Assembly: GCA_003023485.1 (NCBI GenBank)
Contig: PXSG01000095.1
Span: 21,011-37,039, forward strand
Direction of reading: 5' to 3'
From: Halobacteriales archaeon SW_10_68_16
GTDB taxonomy: Archaea > Halobacteriota > Halobacteria > Halobacteriales > Haloarculaceae
DNA length: 16,029 nucleotides
The position numbers and the translations under genes were made by a program. This document shows, one piece after another, positions 1-8,264 of this stretch; position 1 is the first letter of the stretch, and each line of letters begins with the position of its first letter. Below the pieces are notes generated by a model. The model did no database searches, had not been told where the DNA came from, and saw nothing but the letters and a program-made list of their open reading frames with translations.

Positions 1-1471
1 CGAGGTCGTGGTACTCGAGGTCGTCCTTCGTGAGGTTCCAGGCTTTCAGGCCCTGTTCGGTGCGGACGATGACCGAGGAGTACTCGTCGCCCGAGCCCAC
101 TGAACCGACGGTCAGGTCGGCACACAAGCCCGTGAAGTCGGCACACTCGTCACAGCCCTTCAGCGCGGCGTCGTGGAAGTTCTCGATGTCCTCTTCGAGG
201 ATGCGCTCGCCGTCGCGGTCGTCGACCATCAGCTTCCCGTGGAGGACATCCATCTTCCCGACATCGTCGATGTCGATACCCCGCTTCTCCTGGAGTTGCT
301 CGCCGATGAGCCGGTGGTAGTTGAAGTTCTTCGTACACATCAGGGCGATGGTGTAGTTGACGGCACGGACGCCGGCCTCCTGGGAGCCGTACTCCCACTC
401 GAAGTCCTGCAGGGCGCGGATACCCTCGATCTCGCAGGGCGTGCCCACGAGCGCGAGCGAGACCTCCTCCCAGGGCTTGTCGAACTTCCCGTCCCACTGC
501 GAGAAATCGAGGTGGCCAAGCGCCATCGTCTGGTTGTAGATTGTCCCCGTGTTCGCGATGAGTTCCGCGGGCGTCGTGGCCATGAACCCCTCGGCCTTCC
601 AGGGGTCTTCCTCGCTCTCGGTGGCGATGAGCGCGCCGTCGATCTCGCCTTCCTCCATGAGCGAGACGAGGACGGCTGTCACGGCACCGCCGTCCTGGGA
701 GTCCTCGCGCCAGTCGTCTGCGACGCGTGCGGAGAACTCCGTGATGGGGTCGCCGGCGCCCTTGACGTTGTCCTCGCCGCCGGTGATCTTCCACTGGCGC
801 TCGTAGCGCAGGCCGCCACGGGGACAGAAGTCCCAGCACAGCGAACAGCCGGTGCACATCTTCACGAGTTCGGGCAGGCCGTCCTCGCCGATGCCGATGG
901 AGTCGGAGGGACAGGCCGCGACACAGGTCCCACACTGGATACACCGGCCCTCGTCGATGACGGCCTCGTCCAGTTCCATGAACCAGGTCTTGTCGTCGGG
1001 CGTCTCGATGTCGTTCATCTCCGCGCGGATGGAGTAGCCCGGGGTGTCGAGGTCGACGCCCTCGGGGACGCCGACGCGCCGGTCGGGCCGGTCGCCCTCG
1101 CCCCGACCCTCGCCGGGCAGGGCCTGGCTGGCGTTCACTTCGGGTTCTGTGAACTCCAGGTCGGTCAGTTCGCCGTCAGCGGTGACGTTCGTCGGCCGGT
1201 CGCCGACCGCCTGCGCGCCGGCACCGTCCGCGACGGCTCTTTCCCCCGCCGTGTCGGGAATCGACCCGGACTGGTCGGCGGTGCGGTCGCTGCCGGTCGA
1301 GACCGGCGGCACGCTCGCACCCGTGTCCCCGCCATCGGGGACGCCCGGGAGGGGACCGGACCGTTCCTCTCCCTCGGAGTGGTCGCTCGACACCCCGTAC
1401 TCGCCGACGCCCGGATCGACGGGTCCGGTGCCGGGAGCGTCCTCGACCAGTTCCGGCCCCTCAGTCGCCAT
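1..1471 (-). CDS. F420 hydrogenase/dehydrogenase beta-subunit (FrhB/FpoF-like) iron-sulfur protein, C-terminus cut by window edge
   Basis: The frame reads from ATG at 1471 off the left edge, giving about 490 residues. The first ~150 residues are a Gly/Pro/Asp/Glu-rich, low-complexity, probably disordered leader. A two-cluster ferredoxin module follows: C177, C180, C183, C187 (CIQCGTCVAACP) and C206, C209, C212, C216 (CTGCSLCWDFCP). The rest matches the FrhB family, with GTPCEIEGIRAL near residue 343 and GCDECADF near 440. Family members bind FAD and move electrons between reduced F420 and iron-sulfur partners. No signal peptide or membrane segment is visible, so it is probably cytoplasmic. 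The start overlaps the end of the siroheme reductase gene by 11 bases and has a strong Shine-Dalgarno sequence, so the two are translationally linked. I infer that it feeds electrons to that reductase; F420 as the donor is not proven by sequence. The family call is firm, the exact reaction is not. Confidence 0.88.
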   Translation of the reverse strand, partial: MATEGPELVEDAPGTGPVDPGVGEYGVSSDHSEGEERSGPLPGVPDGGDTGASVPPVSTGSDRTADQSGSIPDTAGERAVADGAGAQAVGDRPTNVTADGELTDLEFTEPEVNASQALPGEGRGEGDRPDRRVGVPEGVDLDTPGYSIRAEMNDIETPDDKTWFMELDEAVIDEGRCIQCGTCVAACPSDSIGIGEDGLPELVKMCTGCSLCWDFCPRGGLRYERQWKITGGEDNVKGAGDPITEFSARVADDWREDSQDGGAVTAVLVSLMEEGEIDGALIATESEEDPWKAEGFMATTPAELIANTGTIYNQTMALGHLDFSQWDGKFDKPWEEVSLALVGTPCEIEGIRALQDFEWEYGSQEAGVRAVNYTIALMCTKNFNYHRLIGEQLQEKRGIDIDDVGKMDVLHGKLMVDDRDGERILEEDIENFHDAALKGCDECADFTGLCADLTVGSVGSGDEYSSVIVRTEQGLKAWNLTKDDLEYHDL

Positions 1472-3167
1472 GTGCGACACCTCCCGAGACGTTGGCGTCG
1501 GCGCGCTGCATGACCGAGCGCAGGCGGTCGTTGCCGACGCGACGACACCACCCGTAGAAGCGCTCGCCCTCGTGGCGCTCCTCGACGTACGCGTCGAACA
1601 GTTCCTCGATGGCCGGGATCACCGCGCTCGCGGGGACGGCGTGTTCGACCCAGTCGAGGAACTCGTTGTCCGTCCCGAGCGACCCGCCGAGGCCCAAGTC
1701 CATGCCCTCGACGATATTGTCCCCTTCCTCGTTGGTGGTTCCTTCCGGATCATCGATCTGGACGGTCTCGCCGCGAAAGCCGATGTCGGCGATCTGTGGC
1801 TGGGCACACGAGGCCGAACAGCCCGACATGTGCATGCGGACGACGTCGAGGTCATCGGGCGCCTCGATGGCGTCGTCCAGCGCCTTCGCCCACCGGCGGA
1901 CGCGCTGTTTGGTCTCGATGATGCCGTAGTTACAGAACTCCGAGCCCGTACAGCCGACCGCGCCCCGCGAGAACGGACCGGGATCGGGGCGGTACTTCCG
2001 GGCGAAGGGTTCGTCGAGCAAGGCGGGGACGTTCTCCTCGGGGATGTGGGTGAGGAGGAAGTTCTGGTCGGTCGCCAGGCGAATGGAGGCGTCGTCGGTG
2101 CCGTACTCCCTTGCGGCGCGGGCGGCCGCGGCGAACTCGTCGCCGCCCATCCGGCCGGCGATGACGTTGAACCCGACGTAGGTCAGGCCGTCCGCTTTCT
2201 GGTCGTGGACGCCCACGTGGTCGCCGGTGTACCCCTCGGTGAGGTCCACGCCCCGCGTCGGGAAGTCGAGTTTCGTCCGGTCGCGGATCGCCTCCTCGAA
2301 CTTTTCGGGGCCCATCTGTTCGACGAGATACCGCATCCGGCAGACGCCCCGATTCGACCGGTCGCCCAGTTCCTTGAACGTCTGTGCGACCGCGCGGGTA
2401 AACCCCACGGCGTCCTCGGGGGGGACGAAGGCGTCCAGCGGCGAGGCCATCCGCGGACCATCGGAGAGGCCGCCGCCGACCCTGACGTGGAAGCCGTACT
2501 GCCACTGACCGCCCAGTTGCTTCTTGGCGGGCGTCAGCCCGACGTCGTTGATCTGGGACTGCCCGCAGTCGTGCGTACAGCCCGTGATCGTCATCTTGAA
2601 CTTCCGCGGAAGGTTCGCGTACTCGCGGTTCTCCGTGAAAAAGTCCGAGACGGCCTCCACCACTGGCTGGGCGTTGAACGCCTCGTGATGGGAGAGGTCC
2701 GCGGCGGGACAGCCCAGGACGTTCCGTGCGGAGTCGCCACAGCCCTGGATGGTCGTCAGGCCGACCTCGCCGTACCGCTCCCAGATGTCCGGAACGTCCT
2801 CGACCTCGATCCAGTGTTTCTGGATGTCCTGCCGGGTCGTGATGTCGAGGAAGGCGTCGCCCCAGACGTCGTTCGGTTCCTCGCCGCCGTACTCGGCGGG
2901 CGCGGTGGCGTACTCCTCGGCGACCTCGCCGATGACCGCGGCCTGCTCGGGGGTGAGATACCCGCCGGGGACCTTGGTCCGCATCATGAAGTAGCCACGC
3001 TGGACCCCGTGGGCGTACATGCCGGCCCACTTGAGTCGCTCCCATTCGCCGTCACCCGCGCGCGCCTCGATCTCGTCGAAGGACAGCCCCTCGCGGGCGT
3101 ACTCCTTGACGTCCTCGATGACGTCGAGCGGGTGTTTCTCCTGTTTCCATCGTTCGACTGTATTCAT
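1461..3167 (-). CDS. nirA: Siroheme [4Fe-4S] nitrite/sulfite reductase (NirA/NasD/Sir family)
   Basis: This is a six-electron reductase of nitrite to ammonia or sulfite to sulfide, 568 residues from the chosen ATG. Both pseudo-symmetric halves are present: an N-terminal ferredoxin-like half (YFMMRTKVPGG, TTRQDIQKHWIEVEDVP, CGDSARNVLG, TGCTHDCGQSQINDVG) and a C-terminal half carrying the cluster/siroheme cysteines C406, C412 (CTGSEFC) and C450, C454 (CSASC). An in-frame ATG at 3212 would add 15 residues; I prefer 3167 because MNTVERWKQEKHPLDV resembles known family N-termini and a palindrome lies in the extra stretch. It closely resembles ferredoxin-type reductases such as mycobacterial NirA, a sulfite reductase. 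The symbol follows the family; nitrite versus sulfite cannot be decided here. No nitrate reductase or transporter gene is in the window. The downstream partner is the FrhB-like gene. Confidence 0.88.
   Translation of the reverse strand: MNTVERWKQEKHPLDVIEDVKEYAREGLSFDEIEARAGDGEWERLKWAGMYAHGVQRGYFMMRTKVPGGYLTPEQAAVIGEVAEEYATAPAEYGGEEPNDVWGDAFLDITTRQDIQKHWIEVEDVPDIWERYGEVGLTTIQGCGDSARNVLGCPAADLSHHEAFNAQPVVEAVSDFFTENREYANLPRKFKMTITGCTHDCGQSQINDVGLTPAKKQLGGQWQYGFHVRVGGGLSDGPRMASPLDAFVPPEDAVGFTRAVAQTFKELGDRSNRGVCRMRYLVEQMGPEKFEEAIRDRTKLDFPTRGVDLTEGYTGDHVGVHDQKADGLTYVGFNVIAGRMGGDEFAAAARAAREYGTDDASIRLATDQNFLLTHIPEENVPALLDEPFARKYRPDPGPFSRGAVGCTGSEFCNYGIIETKQRVRRWAKALDDAIEAPDDLDVVRMHMSGCSASCAQPQIADIGFRGETVQIDDPEGTTNEEGDNIVEGMDLGLGGSLGTDNEFLDWVEHAVPASAVIPAIEELFDAYVEERHEGERFYGWCRRVGNDRLRSVMQRADANVSGGVAHGD
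1478..1484 (-). promoter_or_regulatory. Shine-Dalgarno site for the FrhB-like gene
   Basis: The minus strand reads GGAGGTG here, six bases before the ATG at 1471. It matches the anti-SD end of archaeal 16S rRNA. It lies inside the last codons of the upstream reductase gene, which supports both the start choice and coupled translation. Confidence 0.75.
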
Positions 3168-3179
3168 GTGTGTCCAGTC

Positions 3180-3194
3180 GGTCGTCGGACGACC
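3180..3194. promoter_or_regulatory. Perfect interrupted palindrome before the reductase gene
   Basis: GGTCGTC-G-GACGACC has seven-base arms around one base, starting 13 bases upstream of the ATG at 3167. A one-base loop cannot form a normal hairpin, so a dimeric regulator site is more likely than an RNA structure. The assignment is inference. GC-rich DNA yields chance palindromes, so confidence is modest. Confidence 0.35.
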
Positions 3195-3457
3195 GCTGCT
3201 CGTATCCACCACACGAGACCGGCCTACTTGACCCGCGCCATCACGGCCAAACCCGCCACCCCTCGCGCCTACCGGGTGATATTACCCCTACCGCGGGGCG
3301 CGACCTCGCCACGGCGGCAGGCAGGGAGGCGACGGCGTCCGGCGGTCCGACCTGTCCCGGTGGCCCCGTGACCGTCCGGTCCGTCCCCGATAGGGGAAAG
3401 TATCTCCGGCATACCCGAACGTGGTCGGGCGGGCGTGGCCGGCGGAGAATCCGGCCG
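3195..3457. other. Intergenic region between the sensor kinase end and the reductase gene
   Basis: I see no convincing gene in this ~260-base gap. On the minus strand a TAATAT-like element at about 3279-3286 is the best TATA candidate for the reductase gene; it would imply a 5' leader of roughly 90 bases to the ATG at 3167. A short palindrome, CCCCGATAGGGG, lies at about 3387-3398 and could be a regulatory site or chance. No clear terminator is visible behind the kinase gene. Confidence 0.4.
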
Positions 3458-5182
3458 TCACTCCACGGCCTCGACGCCGGTAATCTCGAACCGTGCTCCA
3501 CCGTCGTCGCTCTCGGTGACGGCCACCGTCCAGCCGTGGGCCTCGGCGATCCTGGCGACGATCGAGAGCCCGAACCCGTTCCCGTCCGCCGAGGTCGAGT
3601 AGCCGGCGTCGAAGACGTCCTCGCGTTCGTCCGCGGGGATGCCGGGGCCGTCGTCCGCGACGTAGAACCCACCCTCGCAGTCTCCGACTGTGACCGAGAC
3701 GTCACTGCCTCCGTGGTTGAGCGCGTTGGTCAGCAGGTTCTCGACCAGTTGCCGGAGACGGTCGCGGTCGGCGCGGACGGTGGCGTCCGTCTCGACGGCG
3801 AGCGTGGCCCCGTCCCGGTCGAGCGTCTCCCAGCACCCCGACAGCAACCCGCCGAGGTCGACCGGTTTCACTTCGGCAACGGTCTCGCCCTCGCGGGCCA
3901 GCGTCAGGAGGTCCTCGATCAGGGTCTCCATGCGCTCGTGGGCCCCTGCCACCTTCTCGATGTGTGGGCTGTCGCACTCGTCGGCGACGAGTTCGGTGTA
4001 GCTTGCGGCCACGTTCAGCGGGTTCCGGAGGTCGTGGCTGACCACGGAGGTAAACTCCTCCAGGCGCTCGTTTTTCCGTTCGAGTTCCCGCTCGCGCTCC
4101 TTGCGCTCGGTGATGTCGGTCCCCGAAACGTACACCCGCGAGTAGTCGTCGGCGTAGGCCTCCGGGACGAACACGTCAATGAGTTCGTTCCGGCCCTCGC
4201 CGTCGAGCGTCCGGGCGACGGTCTCGCCGCGGAACCGCGTCTCGCCGGCCGCGATGGCCGCCCACGTCTCCGCCAGCACATCGTAGCTCTCCTCGACGAA
4301 CAGGTCGTCGAGGTTCTCCATCAGGGCCTCCTTCGACGGCGCGTCGTAGTAGGCGAGCGCGTTCTGGTTGACGTCGATGATCTCGACTTGGGAGAGGAGA
4401 CGGTCGATTTCGCGGGGGTTCTCCCGGAGGTACGACTCGACGTCGTCGACCTCGGCCGCGATCTCTTCGAGAATGGGGATGGCTCCCGAGAAGTCCTCCT
4501 CCCAGATGACCAGCGGGTTGTTCTCGAACAGCGACTGGTAGCGTTCGCGGCTCTCTTCGAGTTCCCGCTCGCGTTCCTTGCGCTCGGTGATGTCCCGTAT
4601 CACGCCCACGGAACCGACGTACTCGCCGTCCTCGACGATGACGCCGATCTTGTTCTCGTTGACCACCGTCTCGCCGTCGTCCGTGATCGAGCGCATCTCG
4701 AAGGACCCCCAGGTGCGGTCCTCGTCAGCGAGCAGTTCCCGGATGATCTGCGTCCCCCGTTCGTAGTCCTCGTCGGGCATCACGTCGCGGGCGTGCATGT
4801 CGGCGAATTCCTCGCGGGAGTAACCCCACTGTTCGACGACGGCGTCGTTGACCATCGTGATCGATCCCTCGGCGTCGAGCATGTACATCGGATCGCCGAC
4901 GGTTTCGACGAGCGTCCTGTACTGTTCGAGTTCCCGCTCGTAGGCCTTCTGTGCCGAGATGTCGGTGTAGACGGCGTGGGTGTTGCGGACCTCCGCTGCC
5001 CCCGGCGGCGTGTGCGGGATGGCTTCCCAGATGAACGTCCGTGGCCCGTTGACGGTGTCACGCTTGAGTTCGCCACGCATCGGCTCGCCGCTCTTGACCT
5101 CGCGGCTGATCTCCTCGGCGCGCTCCCGGCGGTCGGCGTTCTCGGCGTCGGTCACTACCTCGTCGAGGGGCTGGCCGACCAC
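3458..5182 (-). CDS. PAS-PAS-PAS histidine kinase, C-terminal part of a gene split by an in-frame TAG
   Basis: This 574-residue frame starts formally at GTG 5182, but it begins in the middle of a PAS domain whose first part ends the upstream ORF. After the rest of that PAS (residues 1-80) come a PAS domain at about 85-205 and another at about 210-362, each ending in a DITERKERERELE-type linker. The kinase core follows: H-box His383 (SHDLRNPLN), N-box (ENLLTNALNHGG, 481-492), G1 (DDGPGIP), and G2 (GNGFGLS). All catalytic motifs look intact. No membrane segment is seen, so this is a cytoplasmic sensor kinase. The signal sensed and the output partner are unknown. GGAGGTG overlaps the GTG itself rather than preceding it, so efficient restart there is doubtful. 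The fragment is best read with the upstream ORF as one gene of about 1,010 codons. Confidence 0.85.
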   Translation of the reverse strand: MVGQPLDEVVTDAENADRRERAEEISREVKSGEPMRGELKRDTVNGPRTFIWEAIPHTPPGAAEVRNTHAVYTDISAQKAYERELEQYRTLVETVGDPMYMLDAEGSITMVNDAVVEQWGYSREEFADMHARDVMPDEDYERGTQIIRELLADEDRTWGSFEMRSITDDGETVVNENKIGVIVEDGEYVGSVGVIRDITERKERERELEESRERYQSLFENNPLVIWEEDFSGAIPILEEIAAEVDDVESYLRENPREIDRLLSQVEIIDVNQNALAYYDAPSKEALMENLDDLFVEESYDVLAETWAAIAAGETRFRGETVARTLDGEGRNELIDVFVPEAYADDYSRVYVSGTDITERKERERELERKNERLEEFTSVVSHDLRNPLNVAASYTELVADECDSPHIEKVAGAHERMETLIEDLLTLAREGETVAEVKPVDLGGLLSGCWETLDRDGATLAVETDATVRADRDRLRQLVENLLTNALNHGGSDVSVTVGDCEGGFYVADDGPGIPADEREDVFDAGYSTSADGNGFGLSIVARIAEAHGWTVAVTESDDGGARFEITGVEAVE

Positions 5183-5185
5183 CTC

Positions 5186-6490
5186 CTAGTCCGGCGGTTC
5201 GAACAGGTCCCGGAACCGCGGGTTCGCATCCCTGATGACCGGCGTCTCGCCCTCGTACTCGGTCCAGGCGACGGCGTCGTTGGTGTTCTCGAACAGCGAC
5301 TGGTAGTGGTCCCGTTCGCGCTGGAGTTGCCGTTCGCGCTCGGTCCGCTCGGTGATGTCGGTGTAGACTGCAAAGCCGCGCTCGCCGCTCTCGCCGGGCC
5401 GTAGCGGCACCGACAGCAGATTGAACGTCCGCTCGCCGTCGGCCGCCAGCCGTTCCACCTTCGTGTCGACGATCTCACCCGCCCGGACACGCTCGTTGAT
5501 CCGTTTCCCCTCGTCGACGTGTTCCGGGGGAATGATGTGGTCGTCCAGTTTCCTGCCGACTGCCTCGTCCGCGTCGACGCCGAACGTCTCCTCGAAGGCG
5601 GGATTGAGGTCCCGCACGAGCGGTTCTTCGTCCCCGAATTCGTAGTAGGCGATGGGCTCGGCCATGATCTCGAACAGCGCGCTCGCCCGGTCCCGTTCGC
5701 GCTGGAGGGCCTGCTCGCGCTCGACGCGCTCGGTGGTGTCCCGGACCACACAGACGTGACCCCCCTCGGAGAGGTCGGTCAGCGAGAGCTGCTCGACGAA
5801 GGTCGACCCGTCGGCCCGCCGGCCGCGATTCCAGCCCGTCCACTCCCCGCTGTTTTCGAGTTCGGGGAGGATCTCCTCGTGGAACCGCTCGACCTGGTCC
5901 TCGGGGTAGAGGAACTCCCAGCCCTCGCCGACCAGGTCCTCCGGCGACAGGCCGTACAGGTCGGCGTAGGAGTCGTTGACGTAGACGTACCGTCCCTCGG
6001 CGTCCAGGATGGCGATCCCCTCGGTCGCCGTCTCGAGCGCCTGGTGGACCCGGGCGTGTTCCCTGGCCGTCCGGTTGCGGTCGACCGCGTTGGCGACGCG
6101 GTTCGCGAGGATGTCGTACTGGTCGGTGCCCGTCCGCTTCTGGAGGTAGTCGGTGACGCCGGCCGAGATGGCCTCGCTGGCGATCTCCTCGCTGCCCTTC
6201 CCCGTAAAGAGGATGAAGGGGATGTCTGGATACGACTCGCGGACGGCGTCGAGGAACTCCAGGCCGTCCATCGCGGGCATCTGGTAGTCGCTGACGACGC
6301 AGTCGACGTCCCGGTCGGCCAGGCGCTCGAGCCCCTCGGTGGCGCCCCTCGCCGTGACCACCTCCAAGCCCTCCCCGGCCCGTTCGAGGTAGGCCGCGGT
6401 GACCTCCAGTACGTCCGGGTCGTCGTCGACGTGGAGCACCGTGACGTCCTCACCGACCGACAGTGACGCGGGTTGTTCTGAAGCTGACAT
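5186..6490 (-). CDS. REC-PAS-PAS sensor/regulator, N-terminal part of a split hybrid kinase
   Basis: From ATG 6490 this 434-residue frame starts with a receiver domain: acidic pocket DDD at 22-24, phospho-acceptor Asp68 (VVSDYQMPAMDG), Thr96 and Lys98 (FTGKG). A PAS domain follows at about 147-260, a second at about 272-395, and a third begins near 400 but is cut at PPD by TAG (5186-5188). The sequence continues in the same frame without any gap (EVVGQPLDEVV), so this is a nonsense interruption, not a gene boundary. The REC-PAS(n)-kinase layout without membrane segments is common among haloarchaeal orphan sensor kinases. If the stop is real, the product has a receiver and PAS domains but no kinase. 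A TATA-like box upstream supports this start. Confidence 0.88.
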   Translation of the reverse strand: MSASEQPASLSVGEDVTVLHVDDDPDVLEVTAAYLERAGEGLEVVTARGATEGLERLADRDVDCVVSDYQMPAMDGLEFLDAVRESYPDIPFILFTGKGSEEIASEAISAGVTDYLQKRTGTDQYDILANRVANAVDRNRTAREHARVHQALETATEGIAILDAEGRYVYVNDSYADLYGLSPEDLVGEGWEFLYPEDQVERFHEEILPELENSGEWTGWNRGRRADGSTFVEQLSLTDLSEGGHVCVVRDTTERVEREQALQRERDRASALFEIMAEPIAYYEFGDEEPLVRDLNPAFEETFGVDADEAVGRKLDDHIIPPEHVDEGKRINERVRAGEIVDTKVERLAADGERTFNLLSVPLRPGESGERGFAVYTDITERTERERQLQRERDHYQSLFENTNDAVAWTEYEGETPVIRDANPRFRDLFEPPD

Positions 6491-6523
6491 TGTGGCCCGT
6501 TATCGTATCAATGTCCAAGGAAC

Positions 6524-6533
6524 GATAAATAAG
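6524..6533 (-). promoter_or_regulatory. TATA-like box for the REC-PAS gene
   Basis: The minus strand reads CTTATTTATC here, an AT-rich island in GC-rich DNA, centred about 38 bases before the ATG at 6490. That predicts a transcript start near 6501 and a short leader of about 12 bases. A seven-base inverted repeat (TTATCGT at 6500-6506, ACGATAA at 6522-6528) overlaps it and may be an operator. Confidence 0.5.
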
Positions 6534-6536
6534 CGT

Positions 6537-6565
6537 CGTGGCCGGTTCCCGGCCGTCGGGCCACG
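6537..6565 (-). terminator. Possible hairpin terminator after ftsY
   Basis: Arms CGTGGCC (6537-6543) and GGCCACG (6559-6565) can pair with a 15-base loop just downstream of the ftsY stop. The minus strand then runs into the T-rich promoter stretch of the next gene. A role in ending the rpl18a-pfdA-ftsY transcript is inferred. Confidence 0.3.
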
Positions 6566-6574
6566 TGGGGACCG

Positions 6575-7570
<996 letters not shown>

Positions 7571-7573
7571 CGC

Positions 7574-8026
7574 CTACTCGTCTTGCTGGCGTTGCCCTTG
7601 GGCCTGCTGGAGTTGCTGGGCCTGGAGCTGCTGGGCCCGCTGTTCGAGTTCCTCGGTCTCGCTTTCGAGTTCGGCGATCTCGGACTCCACGTCCTCGATG
7701 CGCTCGTCGATGGTGTCCTTCTTGGATTCGAGCGTCGAGGCGGCCCCCTCCTGGCCGCGCTCGGCGGCGTAGCCCCCGCCCAGTTCGACGACGATCTCGT
7801 CGATGTCCTCGATGGTGGCACGGGCGTACGCGCCCCCGCCCAGGGGGACCTGCACCGTCGAGCCCGTCTCGAGTTCCTCGATGGCCTCGATGGCCTCGTC
7901 GATGGCGGTCTGTCGTGCCCTGAGCGCCTCGATCTCCGTCTCGAGGGCCTCGCGTTGCTGGTCGAGCGCCTCGAGCTGCTGGGCGAGTTCCTGCAACTGC
8001 GAGTCGCCGCCGCCACCGAGGCTCAT
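7574..8026 (-). CDS. pfdA: Prefoldin subunit alpha (GimC alpha)
   Basis: This co-chaperone subunit forms an alpha2-beta4 hexamer that binds unfolded proteins and passes them to the thermosome. The 150-residue protein begins with a Gly-rich tip, then a coiled coil (~8-55, rich in Gln, Leu, Glu). A beta-hairpin middle follows (TGSTVQVPLGGGAYARATI and VVELGGGYAAE), then a second coiled coil (~95-145) and a Gln-rich tail. This is the classic alpha prefoldin layout and usual length. The reading frame is open far upstream (to 9316), but the ATG at 8026 is chosen because it overlaps the rpl18a stop as ATGA and has GGAGGT six bases upstream (8033-8038). It lies in one operon with rpl18a and ftsY. Confidence 0.93.
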   Translation of the reverse strand: MSLGGGGDSQLQELAQQLEALDQQREALETEIEALRARQTAIDEAIEAIEELETGSTVQVPLGGGAYARATIEDIDEIVVELGGGYAAERGQEGAASTLESKKDTIDERIEDVESEIAELESETEELEQRAQQLQAQQLQQAQGQRQQDE

Positions 8027-8196
8027 GCCTCGACCTCCGCGACGTCGACCTGTGTGCGCTTCAGGCCGTGCTTGGAGCCGAAGTCGGCGTAGACGTACTC
8101 GACCGCGACGTCCTCGTTTTCGGCCTCGATGCGCTTCTCGAAGCCCTGCCAGCCGTCCCGTGCCTGCCACCGACCGCTGACCGTGTATGTGTCCAT
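8023..8196 (-). CDS. rpl18a: 50S ribosomal protein L18Ae (L20A/LX)
   Basis: This small archaeal large-subunit ribosomal protein has 57 residues, the normal size. It begins MDTYTVSGRWQARDGWQGF, continues with KRIEAENEDVAVEYVYADFG and ends with the conserved SKHGLKRTQVDV segment. Its TGA stop overlaps the pfdA ATG by four bases (8023-8026). The order rpl18a-pfdA-ftsY is conserved in many euryarchaea, which supports the call. The usual upstream partners (tif6, rpl31e, rpl39e) are not next to it here. The start at 8196 is the one consistent with family length. Confidence 0.92.
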   Translation of the reverse strand: MDTYTVSGRWQARDGWQGFEKRIEAENEDVAVEYVYADFGSKHGLKRTQVDVAEVEA

Positions 8197-8219
8197 ACCG
8201 GAAGGTGGGGCACCGAGCC

Positions 8220-8238
8220 GGAAGTATGTTCCTAAAGC
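8220..8238 (-). promoter_or_regulatory. Possible promoter of the rpl18a-pfdA-ftsY operon
   Basis: On the minus strand CTTTAGGAACATACTT lies 25-40 bases before the rpl18a ATG. It is the only AT-richer stretch in the 68-base gap between rpl18a and the gene upstream. It is a weak match to the haloarchaeal TATA consensus. Confidence 0.3.
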
Positions 8239-8264
8239 CGGACTCGCCCACTGGTCGCGACCGC

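Noticed and set aside
5180..5191. Programmed readthrough or pyrrolysine at the TAG inside the sensor kinase
   Set aside because: No pyrrolysine genes are in the window and nothing special surrounds the codon. A nonsense mutation or sequencing error is simpler.
1044..5404. Very long plus-strand open frames (about 775 and 744 codons) opposite the reductase and kinase genes
   Set aside because: They are antisense shadows in GC-rich DNA. Their translations are rich in Arg, Pro, Val and Leu with no recognisable domain, and the minus strand carries clear protein families.
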